A DNA stretch of 64,000 nt from JACVRM01 sp963809765 (GTDB lineage Bacteria; Actinomycetota; Thermoleophilia; Gaiellales; Gaiellaceae). The translations under genes were made by a program, and so were the position numbers. The stretch is from the NCBI GenBank assembly GCA_963809765.1, contig CAWEKT010000001.1, positions 1,054,001 to 1,118,000 of the forward strand. Direction: 5' to 3'. A model generated the notes under the pieces. It had not been told where the DNA came from. It saw nothing but the letters and a program-made list of their open reading frames with translations, and made no database searches. Positions 7,483-16,135 of this stretch are shown here, one piece after another (position 1 is the stretch's first letter; each line of letters starts with the position of its first letter).

Positions 7483-8331
7483 ATGACCCGCACACTCGCT
7501 CTCGCTCTGATGGCGCTCGTGCTCGCCGCTGCCGCAGGCGGCGCCGCGCCCACTCCAACCTTCACCCTCCCGTACGACATCGAGCCGGCCCCGAACGGGG
7601 ACCTCTTCATCGGCGACGGGAACAGTGGACGCGTGCTCCGGTACGTCGCGCGTACCCGCACGCTGCGCCTCGTGACCAAGCTGCCCTCGACGGAGGTGAC
7701 GTCCATCGCGCGCACGCCGGCAGGCGTCCTCTACGTCGGCGAGATCCAGAGCGGCGTCATCTGGCGAGTCGACACGAAGGGACGGCGGATCCGCTTCGCC
7801 AGCGTTCCGGCTCCGGCGGAGTCCGTCTTGCACGGCTCGACGCTCTACGTCGCGAGCCTCGAAGGCGGAATCGTCGCGATCGACCTGAACACCAGACAGC
7901 AGCGGACCTTCCCGATGGATCCGGGCCCGCACGGGCTCGACGTCGACGCGGCCGGCAACGTCTACGCCGCCCGCCGCGACATCGTCAAGCTGGACCCGCG
8001 CACCGGGGAGCTCTCCGTCGTCTCGCCCCATGACGCCTTTAAGCCGCTGATCGCCCCAGATGGCACTGTCTACTACGTGGCGGGCTCCCCGACAGGCTCC
8101 TACGTGAACCGGGTCGAGGACGCCGGGCGCGTCACCCGCATCGCCGGAACGAACCGCATCGGCAACGTGCGCGAAGGCATGCGCGCCGTGGCCGCTCCGA
8201 TGCAGATCTCCGACATCGAGTGGGCACGCGACGGCTCGCTGCTGATCGCCCAGACCCAGCCGCGGCCGGCCCGCATCTGGCGGATCGACCGCTCGGGACG
8301 GCTCAGGACGGTCGTGCGCTCGCCGAGGTGA
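7483..8331 (+). CDS. secreted beta-propeller (SMP-30/NHL-like) protein
   Basis: A 282-residue protein with a signal peptide (TRTLALALMALVLAAAAGGA). Beta-propeller blades follow, marked by repeats such as DIEPAPNGDLFIGDGNSGRV, SIARTPAGVLYVGEIQSGVI, GLDVDAAGNVYAARRDIVKL and DIEWARDGSLLIAQTQPRPA. This is the pattern of SMP-30/gluconolactonase and NHL-repeat sensors. Catalytic acids for lactonase activity cannot be assigned by eye. It may belong to the sigma/anti-sigma operon (30 bp gap), perhaps as an exported effector or ligand-binding protein. The 3' end overlaps the convergent gene by 29 bp. Confidence 0.75.
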   Translation: MTRTLALALMALVLAAAAGGAAPTPTFTLPYDIEPAPNGDLFIGDGNSGRVLRYVARTRTLRLVTKLPSTEVTSIARTPAGVLYVGEIQSGVIWRVDTKGRRIRFASVPAPAESVLHGSTLYVASLEGGIVAIDLNTRQQRTFPMDPGPHGLDVDAAGNVYAARRDIVKLDPRTGELSVVSPHDAFKPLIAPDGTVYYVAGSPTGSYVNRVEDAGRVTRIAGTNRIGNVREGMRAVAAPMQISDIEWARDGSLLIAQTQPRPARIWRIDRSGRLRTVVRSPR

Positions 8332-8548
8332 GCTCGACCAGGTCGTCGCGCTCGGGGAGGAAGAGGACGAGGCGCACGATCTCGCCGAGCGACTCGTACG
8401 TCTCCCGGAGCAGCGAGCCCCGCAGCACCGCGCGCCCCGCGTCATCAGTCGCGGGATACACCTGCGCCTCCTCCGGAGCGAAGCCCTTCTTCGCGAGCTC
8501 GCGGTTGGCCGTCTCGATCAACACGTCCACAGAAAGGCGTGTGCCCAC
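8303..8548 (-). CDS. hypothetical protein, 81 aa
   Basis: A small soluble protein from GTG 8548: SVDVLIETANRELAKKGFAP, EEAQVYPATDDAGRAVLRGS, then TYESLGEIVRLVLFLPERDD. The ordered amphipathic segments and acidic residues look like real coding sequence rather than a shadow. The last 29 bp are antisense to the propeller gene. No known family recognised. Confidence 0.5.
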   Translation of the reverse strand: MGTRLSVDVLIETANRELAKKGFAPEEAQVYPATDDAGRAVLRGSLLRETYESLGEIVRLVLFLPERDDLVELTSASARPS

Positions 8549-8625
8549 CTGGAGATCTGGCGTAACCCTGCGGCATACGGCCGCCGGGACTCAAGTCTTC
8601 CCCGGCATGAGCCGAAACAGGGGGC

Positions 8626-9526
8626 GTGTTGCGCCGCCCCCACCTGCTCGGACTGATCGTCGGTTGTGCAGTGTCGGCGTTCCTGCTGCCTTCGGGCACC
8701 GCTGCAAAGCCATCCGGCGCCGTCGGCAGCTGCATTCCAGGTGCGGACTGGGGCGCGGTGCGGCCTGAGCTGGCAGAGGACGTCGTCGGCCTCGTGAACG
8801 CCTGGCGTGCGCGCAACGGCCTCCGGACCCTGCGCCAGACGCCGAGCCTCACCGCGGCCGCCACCTGGAAGGCGCGGCACATGGCCAAGTACGGCTACAT
8901 GTCGCATGACGACCCGGCCCCGCCGGTGTCGCGCTCGACCGCACAGCGCATTGCGGCATGCGGCTACGACGCGGGCACGCTGGGGCGAGAACATTGCCTA
9001 CGGCTACCCGACGCCCGCGCAGGTGATGGACGGCTGGCTCAACTCGCCGGGCCATCGCGCCAACATCGCCGGCTCCGCCTACAGCGCCATCGGCGTGGGC
9101 GCCGCCGTGCACAACGGCCGCGTCTTCTGGGCGCAGGCGTTCGGCGTCGTCACCGGCGGCGCACCGCCGCAGGCCCAGCCGGTCGTCCGGCGCGAGGCGC
9201 GCCGGCCCGCCGTGCAGGCCCGCATCAGCCTCGTCTCGAGCCAGCTCTTCCACCTCAAGCGGCGCCCGAACGCCGGCCGCAAGTACCTCGGCCAGATCCT
9301 CGTGCTGACGAAGGACGGGCAGCGCATCACGGACGGAATCGCCCGCTGCTCGGCCCGCGTCGCCGGCCGGCCCGCCTGGAACGGCGTCCATCGCTTCAAG
9401 AATGGCATCGCGACGTGCATCTGGCGGACGCCGCGGTGGGCGCACGGCCGAATGTTGACCGGCACGATCCGCGTCTGGTCGCCGAAGGGCTTCGCGATGC
9501 GCTGGTTCTCGCGGCGCGTCAGGTAG
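8626..9526 (+). CDS. secreted CAP-domain (SCP/PR1-like) protein, frameshifted
   Basis: GTG 8626 opens with a signal peptide (LGLIVGCAVSAFLLPSG). The CAP domain follows: VVGLVNAWRARNGLRTLRQT, ATWKARHMAKYGYMSHDDPA, and after a one-base skip at about 8980, WGENIAYGYPTPAQVMDGWL and NSPGHRANI. The CAP signature His, Glu-Asn and the SPGHRxNI motif are all present, so the gene is intact apart from the extra base. A C-terminal region of about 120 residues (QARISLVSSQLFHLKRRPNA to FAMRWFSRRVR) resembles the surface beta modules seen elsewhere in the window. CAP proteins are extracellular, with varied roles. Confidence 0.8.
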
Positions 9527-10200
9527 CGGGCGAGCCCAGCGAGCGGTCGAGCCGCTCGACGATCGCCTCGACGCCCGCCGGCACCGGCTGTTCGCCGAGC
9601 ACCGCCGCAGCCAGCTCGTTCGCCTCCCGTACCACGCCGTCGCGCTCGGCGGCCAGGCCGCTGCCCGCCAGCATCAGCGCGCCGTCGGCCCGTCCCGCCC
9701 ATTCGAGGACCTCGTCGAGGCCGGCCTCCGGCCTGCCCGGTGACCGCGGCGCCACGCGCGGCGTCTGCCTCGAGCGTGGCAGCCAGCTCGGCGGCCTCCC
9801 GCCCGAGCCGGTCGGCGCGTCCGCGCGTTTCCTGCTCGTGTCGCGTGAACGCGTCGATGCGGCGCACGGCGGCGTCGCGATCGTCCTCCGCACGGGCGTG
9901 CGCCCGGCGAGCCTGCTCGGCCGCGAGCGTGCGTTCGTCCGAGGAACGCTTCGCGAGCTCGCGCTCTGCGGCTGCGAGCTCGTCGCGCCGCAGAGCCAGC
10001 TCGGACTCAGTCCGCTCGAGCGCCGCGGCGGCGCCCGTCCGCTCGATCGGCAGCCGCTCCAGGACGGCGAGCAGGTCGGCCGCCTCGTCGCGCAGCAATC
10101 GCGCACGTGCACGCAGGCCCTCGATCTCGTCGATCGCCGCAGCAAGCGACGCGTCGCGGGCAGCCAGCTCCCGCGCGTAGGCGAGCTGTGGGTCGGCCAC
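9519..10200 (-). CDS. coiled-coil protein, frameshifted
   Basis: A long alpha-helical protein rich in Ala, Arg and Glu with heptad character: ARELAARDASLAAAIDEIEG, LRARARLLRDEAADLLAVLE, ALRRDELAAAERELAKRSSD. A one-base skip at about 9735 joins this to GLDEVLEWAGRADGALMLAG and the C-terminus at 9519, for about 226 residues. GTG at 10200 (VADPQLAYA) is the best start by composition; an earlier ATG at 10344 would add an implausible Arg/Cys-rich stretch. No membrane segment. It overlaps the CAP gene stop by 8 bp. Function unknown. Confidence 0.55.
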
Positions 10201-10594
10201 GACCGGATTGAACCAGCAGCGCAGGAGGCCGCGTCGGGCCTGGACCGCTCGGTTCAGTCCCGGAGCGGTGACGAGTCGCCGCCGGTGACAGACTCTGCAT
10301 CTTCCCCGCCGTTTCCGATGGTGCGACGAAGTCGCGACGAGCACCCGACAGACTCAGGCGCGCAGTACCGGCGAAGCCGAGCTTGCTCGGCGAGAGCCAC
10401 CCCGGAAAGCGCGTGTGACCAGCCGGCCTTGTCGTCCCAGTCCTGACATGAGGGGGAGCTCGAGGGGGGTTCGAATGAAGCGAGCCCTGCGGCCGAGAAT
10501 TGCCCCGACGACCTGAGCGCCCTCGGCCGCACGGCGAGCGGTCGCCGACTTCTAACGAACCGCAGCCACGCGCCGTCTCTAGGGTGAGGCCCGC
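10201..10594. other. 394-bp intergenic region, no gene seen
   Basis: No frame here has convincing coding composition and no tRNA or recognised riboswitch could be folded by eye. It holds a short hairpin gccgagc/gctcggc near 10376-10391. TAGGGT at 10580-10585 is the likely -10 of the DUF4129 gene. Confidence 0.4.
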
Positions 10595-11515
10595 GTGGGG
10601 GAGAACAGCCGAACAGTCGACCGCAGGACGGGCGGTTTGCGCCGCGTCGGCCTGCTGGTCACGGCCGCACTCGTGCTGATCGCGATCGTGGCCTTCGCCA
10701 GCCGGTCGGCGCCACCGGGGGGCGGGTCCGAGGAGGGCGGCGAGGTTGCCGCCACGCTCCTGGCGAACGGCTTCATGCTGGTCATCGCCGTCGTCGGCGC
10801 CGGCCTGCTTGTGCTCGTCATCTACAGCTTCTCGATCGGCCGCATCGTCAAGCCGCCACGACGCTCGGGTCCGGGCCTCATTGGCCAGTTGCTGATGATC
10901 GCCGTGATCATGGGCGCGCTCATGTACTGGCGGTCACAGACCCCAACGAACGTTCCCGACCAGGAGCCGGCGGGGGGCGCGCTCGTCCCGATCCAGGGGC
11001 AGACCCAGACGACTCAGGTCGGACCGGTGCGCGAGCCGCCCGCGCTCGACTGGCGGCTGGTCGCCGTCGCCTTCGGCGCGGCGCTCATCGTGTTCGGGAT
11101 CGCCGGCGCGCTGTGGATTCGCGGCGGCGGGAAGGCGGCCGGCGAGCACGCGTTCGCCCGCCGGCTCTCGGACGTCTTCGACGACACGCTCGCCGATCTC
11201 CGCTCCGAGCGCGATCCGCGCCGGGCGGTGATCGCCGCCTACGCTCGCATGGAGCAGTTCCTGGGCCGCGAGGGCCTGCCGCGCAACGAGGCCGAGGCGC
11301 CGCACGAGTACGTCGCGCGCGTGCTCGGCGAGCTGGCCGTCGCCGGCGACTCGATCGAGCGCCTCACGGCGCTCTATGAGTGGGCTCGCTTCAGCGAGCA
11401 CGAGGTCGGCGCTGACATGAAGGAGGACGCGATCGCCGCCGTCGAGGACATCCGCGACCAGCTGCGCGCGCCCGAGCCGGAGCCGCAGCCGCTCACGCCG
11501 GAGGCCGCCACGTGA
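10595..11515 (+). CDS. DUF4129-domain membrane protein
   Basis: A 306-residue protein with three membrane helices (about residues 18-36, 53-78, 95-108), a Gln/Pro linker, a fourth helix (about 155-175) and a C-terminal cytoplasmic DUF4129 domain. That domain has the typical AVIAAYARMEQFLGREGLPR, EYVARVL and LTALYEWARFSEHEV. DUF4129 proteins are usually encoded beside MoxR ATPase and DUF58 genes, as here, in a conserved cluster whose biochemical role is unsettled. GTG 10595 lacks a ribosome site; TAGGGT ends 9 nt before it. The stop overlaps the next GTG (GTGA). Confidence 0.8.
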   Translation: MGENSRTVDRRTGGLRRVGLLVTAALVLIAIVAFASRSAPPGGGSEEGGEVAATLLANGFMLVIAVVGAGLLVLVIYSFSIGRIVKPPRRSGPGLIGQLLMIAVIMGALMYWRSQTPTNVPDQEPAGGALVPIQGQTQTTQVGPVREPPALDWRLVAVAFGAALIVFGIAGALWIRGGGKAAGEHAFARRLSDVFDDTLADLRSERDPRRAVIAAYARMEQFLGREGLPRNEAEAPHEYVARVLGELAVAGDSIERLTALYEWARFSEHEVGADMKEDAIAAVEDIRDQLRAPEPEPQPLTPEAAT

Positions 11516-12063
11516 TCCCGCCCGGTGAAGCGTGGGAACCCAGACGCAGGTGGCAGCGCAGGCTCACGCTCGGGAAGGTGTTCGTGGGCCTGGTGGCAGT
11601 GCTCCTCGCGGTACTGACGTTCCAGCCCGAGCACCGGGGCACGGCACTGCGCATCTACTTCGTCGCTGCCGGCGCCCTCCTCCTCTTCGGCCTGCTCGCG
11701 GAGCTGCGCGCACGCCACCCGACGCGCCGATCGTCCTACGAGCAGGCGCTCAGGCGGCGGCCACGGCCGCCCGAGCGGCCGACGGATCTGACGCACATCG
11801 AGCGCGAGGTGGCTCTGGCCGGGACGAGTGCAGGCGACGTCCACATTCGACTGCGGCCCCGCGTCCGGGCGATTGCCGCACACAGGCTCTCCGCCAGGCG
11901 CGGGATCGACCTGGAGGCCGAGCCCGGCGCCGCGCAGGCGGTGCTGACCCCCATCGTCTGGGACCTCGTCCGACCCGACCGCGAGCCCCCGCGCGACCGC
12001 TTCGCCAAGGGCATCGACACCGGGCACCTGCGCCTCGTGCTCGACGGACTTGACAGCATCTGA
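11512..12063 (+). CDS. membrane protein of the MoxR cluster
   Basis: A 183-residue protein with two adjacent membrane helices (FVGLVAVLLAVLTF and LRIYFVAAGALLLFGLLAEL) and a basic cytoplasmic tail of about 115 residues (LRRRPRPPERPTDLTHIERE, then LRPRVRAIAAHRLSARRGID). GTG 11512 is coupled to the DUF4129 stop, and MoxR begins 3 bp after its stop. I do not recognise the tail domain. In related clusters this position holds a small accessory membrane protein, so that is the inferred role. Confidence 0.65.
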   Translation: MIPPGEAWEPRRRWQRRLTLGKVFVGLVAVLLAVLTFQPEHRGTALRIYFVAAGALLLFGLLAELRARHPTRRSSYEQALRRRPRPPERPTDLTHIEREVALAGTSAGDVHIRLRPRVRAIAAHRLSARRGIDLEAEPGAAQAVLTPIVWDLVRPDREPPRDRFAKGIDTGHLRLVLDGLDSI

Positions 12064-12066
12064 GCG

Positions 12067-13063
12067 GTGAGCGAGCGCGAGGCCATCGAAGGGCTGTCGG
12101 CGGGGGCAGCTCGCGTGCTCGACGAGGTCGAGCGCGCGATCGTCGGCAAGCGCGAGGTGCTCGAGCTCGTCCTGCTCGCGGTGCTCGCCGACGGCCACGT
12201 GCTGATCGAGGACTATCCGGGTCTCGCCAAGACGTTGATGGCGCGCTCGTTCGCCGAGGCGACGAGCCTGGACTTCGGCCGCATCCAGTTCACGCCCGAC
12301 CTGATGCCCTCCGACGTGACCGGCTCGTCGATCTACAACCAGCGCGAGTCGGACTTCGAGTTCCGGCCCGGGCCCGGTCTTCACCAACCTCCTGCTCGCC
12401 GACGAGATCAACCGCGCCCCGCCGAAGACGCAGGCGGCGCTGCTGGAGGCGATGCAGGAGCGGCAGGTGACGATCGAGGGCGAGACGCACCGGCTCGAGC
12501 GGCCGTTCCTCGTCCTGGCCACGCAGAACCCGATCGAGTACGAGGGCACCTACCCGCTGCCGGAGGCGCAGCTCGACCGGTTCCTGATCCGGATCGGCGT
12601 CGGCTACCCGTCGCGCGAGGACGAGTGGGAGGTGCTGGAGCGCCGCATCGAGCGCGGGGTCGACGAGGTCGAGCTCGACCAGGTCGTCGACGGCCCGGAG
12701 CTGCTCTCGATGCAGCGCGCGATCGAGTCGGTGCACGTGTCCGAGGCCGTCGGCCGCTACATGGTCGACCTCGTGCGGGCGACGCGCGAGTCGCCTCGCA
12801 TCCAGGTCGGCGCGAGCCCGCGCGGGTCGCTGGCGCTGCTGAAGCTCTCGCGCGCGCGGGCCGCCGTCGCCGGGCGGGACTTCGTCACGCCGGACGACGT
12901 CAAGACCGTGGCGACGCCCGCGCTGGCGCATCGGCTGGCGCTGCGACCCGAGCTCTGGGTGCAGCGCGTCCGGGGCGAGGACGTCGTCCGCGAGGTGCTC
13001 GACTCGGTGCCGACCCCGGCTGCCGAGGAGCAGGGCGAGCCGCTCGCAGCGGTCGAGCGCTAG
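12067..13063 (+). CDS. MoxR-family AAA+ ATPase, frameshifted
   Basis: GTG 12067 opens the reading frame. The first frame runs through AIVGKREVLELVLLAVLADG and the Walker A region LIEDYPGLAKTLMARSFAEA. Here EDYPGLAKT replaces the usual EGxPGxGKT, lacking the second Gly of the P-loop. A one-base skip at about 12375 joins this to VFTNLLLADEINRAPPKTQA (Walker B and MoxR signature), FLVLATQNPIEYEGTYPLPE and the sensor region, ending at 13063. The total is about 331 residues. MoxR ATPases act as chaperone-like remodelling enzymes with DUF58 or VWA partners. Left unrepaired, the first frame runs into the DUF58 gene and mimics a fusion. Confidence 0.85.
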
Positions 13064-13074
13064 CCGGCCGCATC

Positions 13075-14350
13075 GTGCGCGCGAGCGCCTCCTCGAAGCC
13101 GGCGGTCTACGCGGCGCTCGCTGCGCTCTGTCTGCTCGGCGCGATCGCCCTGAGGCGGCCCGAGCTGGCGATCGTCTCGGTGCCGCTCTGGCTCACCCTG
13201 GCGCTCGGCCTCGGTGGCACCGACGCCCCCGAGGTCGAGATCGAGGTGACGCCGCCCGTCGAGCGCACGCTCGAGGGCGACGAGGTCGAGGTTGCGGTCG
13301 ACGTCCGCTGGCGCCGGGCACCGGCGCATGCCGAGGTGCTGCTCGTCCTGCCGCCGGGGTTGCGCGCGCGGGACGAGACGCCGAACCCGGTCGGCCTGGC
13401 GCCGGTCGAGGGCGAGCAGCAGCTCCGCTTCCGCGTTCGCTGTGAGCGCTGGGGCGGATACGTGCTCGGCGACGTGTTCGTGCGCACGCGAGACCGCTTC
13501 GGCACCTCGACCTACGAGCAGCGGTTCCCTGCCCAGTTCCCGCTCAAGGTGTACCCCCACGAGGAGCACCTGATCTCCACGCTGAAGCCGCGAGAGGTGC
13601 AGGTGTTCGCCGGCAACGAGGTGTCGCGCCAGCGGGGCGAGGGGATCGAGTTCGCCGACCTGCGCCCGTTCGCCTACGGCGACCGCGTTCGCCGGATCAA
13701 CTGGCGCGCGAGCGCGCGACGCCGCGAGCTCTGGGTCAACGACCGCCATCCGGAGCGCAACACCGACGTCGTGCTCTTCCTCGACACGTTCGCCGACGCC
13801 CGGCGGACGGACGCGAGCACGATCGACCAGGCGGTTGCTGCGGCCGCGACGCTGACCACGCGCTACCTGGCGCAGCGCGACCGCGTCGGGCTGGTCGCCT
13901 TCGGCGGCACGTTGCGCTGGTTCCTCCCGGGCTCGGGCCTCGTCCAGCGCTACCGGATCGTGGACGCGCTGATCGACACCGAGATCATCGAGAACTACGC
14001 CTGGAAGGACCTCCGCATCATTCCGGTGGGGACGCTGCCGCCGCAGGCGCTCATCATCGCGCTCTCGCCGCTCCTCGACCCGCGGGCGATCGAGTCGCTC
14101 CTGAACCTGCGTGCCCGCGGCTTCGACCTGGCCGTCGTGGAGATCTCCCCGGAGCCGTTCGCGTCTCCGGGGAAGAGCGAGGCGGACGAGCTGGCATACC
14201 GGCTGTGGCAGGGAACCCGCGAGGCGATGCGGGCGCGCTTCCATGTGGCGGGAGTCGCGGTGGTCGAGTGGCGGAGCGGGCGAGCCGCTGACGGAAAAGC
14301 TCCAGGAGGCCGAGGCATTCAGACGCTTCGCGAGACTCGCGCGCGCCTGA
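13075..14350 (+). CDS. DUF58 protein, frameshifted near the C-terminus
   Basis: GTG 13075 lies 11 bp after the MoxR stop. Two N-terminal membrane helices (AALAALCLLGAIALRRPELA, then IVSVPLWLTLALGLG) precede an Ig-like region. The DUF58 signature follows: GIEFADLRPFAYGDRVRRIN, WRASARRREL, and a VWA-like fold starting TDVVLFLDTFADARR. The expected ending GEPLTEKLQEAEAFRRFARL is reached by skipping one base at about 14278. It stops at 14350, giving about 424 residues. DUF58 proteins partner MoxR ATPases. Confidence 0.85.
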
Positions 14351-14352
14351 CG

Positions 14353-14844
14353 GTGCTCGGGGCGGCTGCCGCCGTCTCGCTGCCGCTGGCCGCCTATCCG
14401 CTGACGCTCGGCGAGCGGGCGCCCGGATGGGTCTTCGGCATCGCCGCGGCAGGCGCCGGCGCAGCTCTGGTGGCGGCGTTCGTCGGGCTCGCCGAGGGCA
14501 TCGGGGCCGGCCTGGTCGCACTCGTCGGCGCGTACGCGATCGCCGCCGACGAGCTCGGCTCTGAGCTCGACGAGCGCTCGTTCGCCTGGGCGGCGGGGCT
14601 CTACCTCTTCGCCGAGCTGCTGTTCCTCGCGCTCGAGCTCCGTGCGCCCTCGAGCCCGGTGGGGGCCCTCGTGCTCCGCCGACTCGCGGCCGTCGGGGGG
14701 ATCGCCATGGCCACGTTCGTCGCGGGCGCCGGGCTGCTCGCGTTCACGACCATCGGCCAGACGGGCGGCATCACGCCGATGGCCGTCGGCGTTACCGCCG
14801 TCGTCGCGGCGATCGGGCTGCTGCTCCTGTTGCCGCGCAGATGA
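14353..14844 (+). CDS. polytopic membrane protein of the MoxR cluster
   Basis: GTG 14353 begins 2 bp after the corrected DUF58 stop. The 163-residue product is almost entirely hydrophobic, with five likely helices: LGAAAAVSLPLAAYP, WVFGIAAAGAGAALVAAFVG, GLVALVGAYAIAAD, FAWAAGLYLFAELLFLALEL, then VGGIAMATFVAGAGLLAF and TAVVAAIGLLLLLP. The stop overlaps the following ATG (ATGA). No family recognised. Its separation from DUF58 depends on accepting the frameshift. Confidence 0.6.
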   Translation: MLGAAAAVSLPLAAYPLTLGERAPGWVFGIAAAGAGAALVAAFVGLAEGIGAGLVALVGAYAIAADELGSELDERSFAWAAGLYLFAELLFLALELRAPSSPVGALVLRRLAAVGGIAMATFVAGAGLLAFTTIGQTGGITPMAVGVTAVVAAIGLLLLLPRR

Positions 14845-15537
14845 CCGCGCCCGCGCGCCCGCCGCTCGGCGAGGTCGCGCTCGTCGGCGCGCTGTCGCCG
14901 CCGTGGGCATCGCGGTCGTCGCCACCTACGCCCGCATGCCGCTCGCGGAGCTCTACAACGTCAGCGAGACCGGCGCTTGCCGCCGGGCTCGGCCGAGCGC
15001 TCGTCTACCTGAACTTCCCGGTCTCGCTCGCGGCGTTGGCGGTGCTGCCGGTCGCGGTCGACCGGCTGGGCGTCAGCTCGCCGCAGCGTCGCAGCTGCCG
15101 GTCGTGGCCGCCGCTGCTGTGCGCGGTGACGGTGCTGCCGGGCGTCGTCGAGCAGGGCGACCTCGACGCGAAGCCGGTGAACCTCGTGCCGGCCGCCGGC
15201 GTCGCGCTCGTCGTCGCGCTCGTCGTGGCGTCGGCGCGCGGAACAGGGCCTCGGCGGGCTCGCCCCGCTCGAGCGGCTCGGACGCCGTCCGGCTCGCGCT
15301 TGCGGCGGTCGTCGTCGCCGTGTCGCTCCCGTGGATCTTCGCGGAAGCGGGCGTCTACACGTCGGACCTGCCGCTGCGTCGGTCGGGTCTTCATGGGCGA
15401 CGAGCTGCGGCCCGAGCCCGGGGCAGCCGACGCTGCGGGCAGTGCACCTCGGCCGGCACCACGGCCTCGACGGCGCGCTGCTCGCTCTGACCGGGCTGGC
15501 GCTGTCGCGCGTCGTGCCCGGAGCTGCACCGTCGTGA
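14841..15537 (+). CDS. membrane protein, multiply frameshifted
   Basis: ATG 14841 is coupled to the previous gene. Coding signal is strong but jumps frame at about 14,900, 14,975, 15,243, 15,285, 15,385 and 15,420. The pieces are ARPPLGEVALVGAL, AVGIAVVATYARMPLAELYN, GRALVYLNFPVSLAALAVLP, LLCAVTVLPGVVEQGDLDAK, VRLALAAVVVAVSLPWIFAE and HHGLDGALLALTGLALSRVV. Together they make about 230 residues with five or six helices. Most jumps fit one extra base; the first fits either two extra or one missing. The stop (15535-15537) overlaps GTG 15534. Function unknown. Confidence 0.5.
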
Positions 15538-15787
15538 GCTGCGGCAGGCTGCTGGCGCTCGCCGCCTCCGCCCTGCTCGTGCTACGGGCTGCTGAACGCG
15601 GCGCAGGACGCCTGGTTCGAGCAGGTCGTGAAGCGAGGCTGGACGGACGAGCGCCTGCCCAGCTTCCTGCGCCCGTCGCTCGGGTGGGCCTGGGCCGGCG
15701 GTCGTGCTCGGAATCGCTGCCCTCTATGCCACGGCGGGGCGGCGGCTGGCCGACTCGCCTACCCGAGGAAGGCCGCGGCGACCCTGA
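15534..15787 (+). CDS. small membrane protein, frameshifted
   Basis: GTG 15534 overlaps the preceding stop (GTGA). The segments are SCGRLLALAASALLV, then YGLLNAAQDAWFEQVVKRGW and TDERLPSFLRPSLGWAWAG, then VVLGIAALYATAGRRLAD. They join by one-base skips at about 15583 and 15701 and end at TGA 15785-15787. The result is about 83 residues with two membrane helices around a charged loop. It is the last gene of the MoxR-type operon. Family not recognised. Confidence 0.45.
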
Positions 15788-15873
15788 GGTCGGCGACGAG
15801 CGCGTCGTACTCGCGCTCGCGATCGGCGGGGGTCGCCTGCCTCGAAGAGGCTGTCGAGTCCCACCCGGCGCAT
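15759..15873 (-). CDS. possible small ORF, about 37 aa
   Basis: From ATG 15873 the frame reads RRVGLDSLFEAGDP. After removing one base from the G5 run at 15828-15832 it continues ADREREYDALVADLRVAAAF to TAG at 15759. The charged helical composition looks coding, but the gene is very short, overlaps the convergent membrane gene by 29 bp and needs a frame correction. Confidence 0.25.
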
Positions 15874-15927
15874 CTTCCCGTCTCGACGCGGGCACTCGCC
15901 GGAGACAGGGCTACGATGAGACGCTCC

Positions 15928-15998
15928 GGCGCCGTGGCCGAGTGGTTAGGCAGCGGCCTGCAAAGCCGTTTACACCGGTTCGAGTCCGGTCGGCGCCT
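15928..15998 (+). tRNA. tRNA-Cys (anticodon GCA)
   Basis: Acceptor ggcgccg pairs with cggcgcc. The anticodon stem gcggc/gccgt encloses the loop ctgcaaa with GCA at 15960-15962. The T-arm is accgg-ttcgagt-ccggt, and the discriminator is T15998, as expected for Cys. CCA is not encoded. TACGAT at 15912-15917, 10 nt upstream, is a good -10 element. The 71-nt length is typical. Confidence 0.93.
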
Positions 15999-16135
15999 TG
16001 GCCATCTGAGGGAGAGCTCGGGGCCGTAGATGCGGCTCTTCGCTCTCCCCAGCTCTTCCTCGCGGCCCCGGCGCCCTGGGCCTTGGTCAGGAGCCACGCG
16101 TTGCTTCCCGGCGCAGGCCACCCGGAAACGCGGAG

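Noticed and set aside
10254..10532. Riboswitch or small gene in the 394-bp gap before the DUF4129 gene
   Set aside because: The hairpin gccgagc/gctcggc is the only clear structure. No riboswitch consensus could be matched and the frames do not look coding.
12067..14844. A 925-aa MoxR-DUF58-membrane fusion protein
   Set aside because: The fusion arises only in the shifted frame. MoxR, DUF58 and the membrane protein each have proper ends after one-base corrections.
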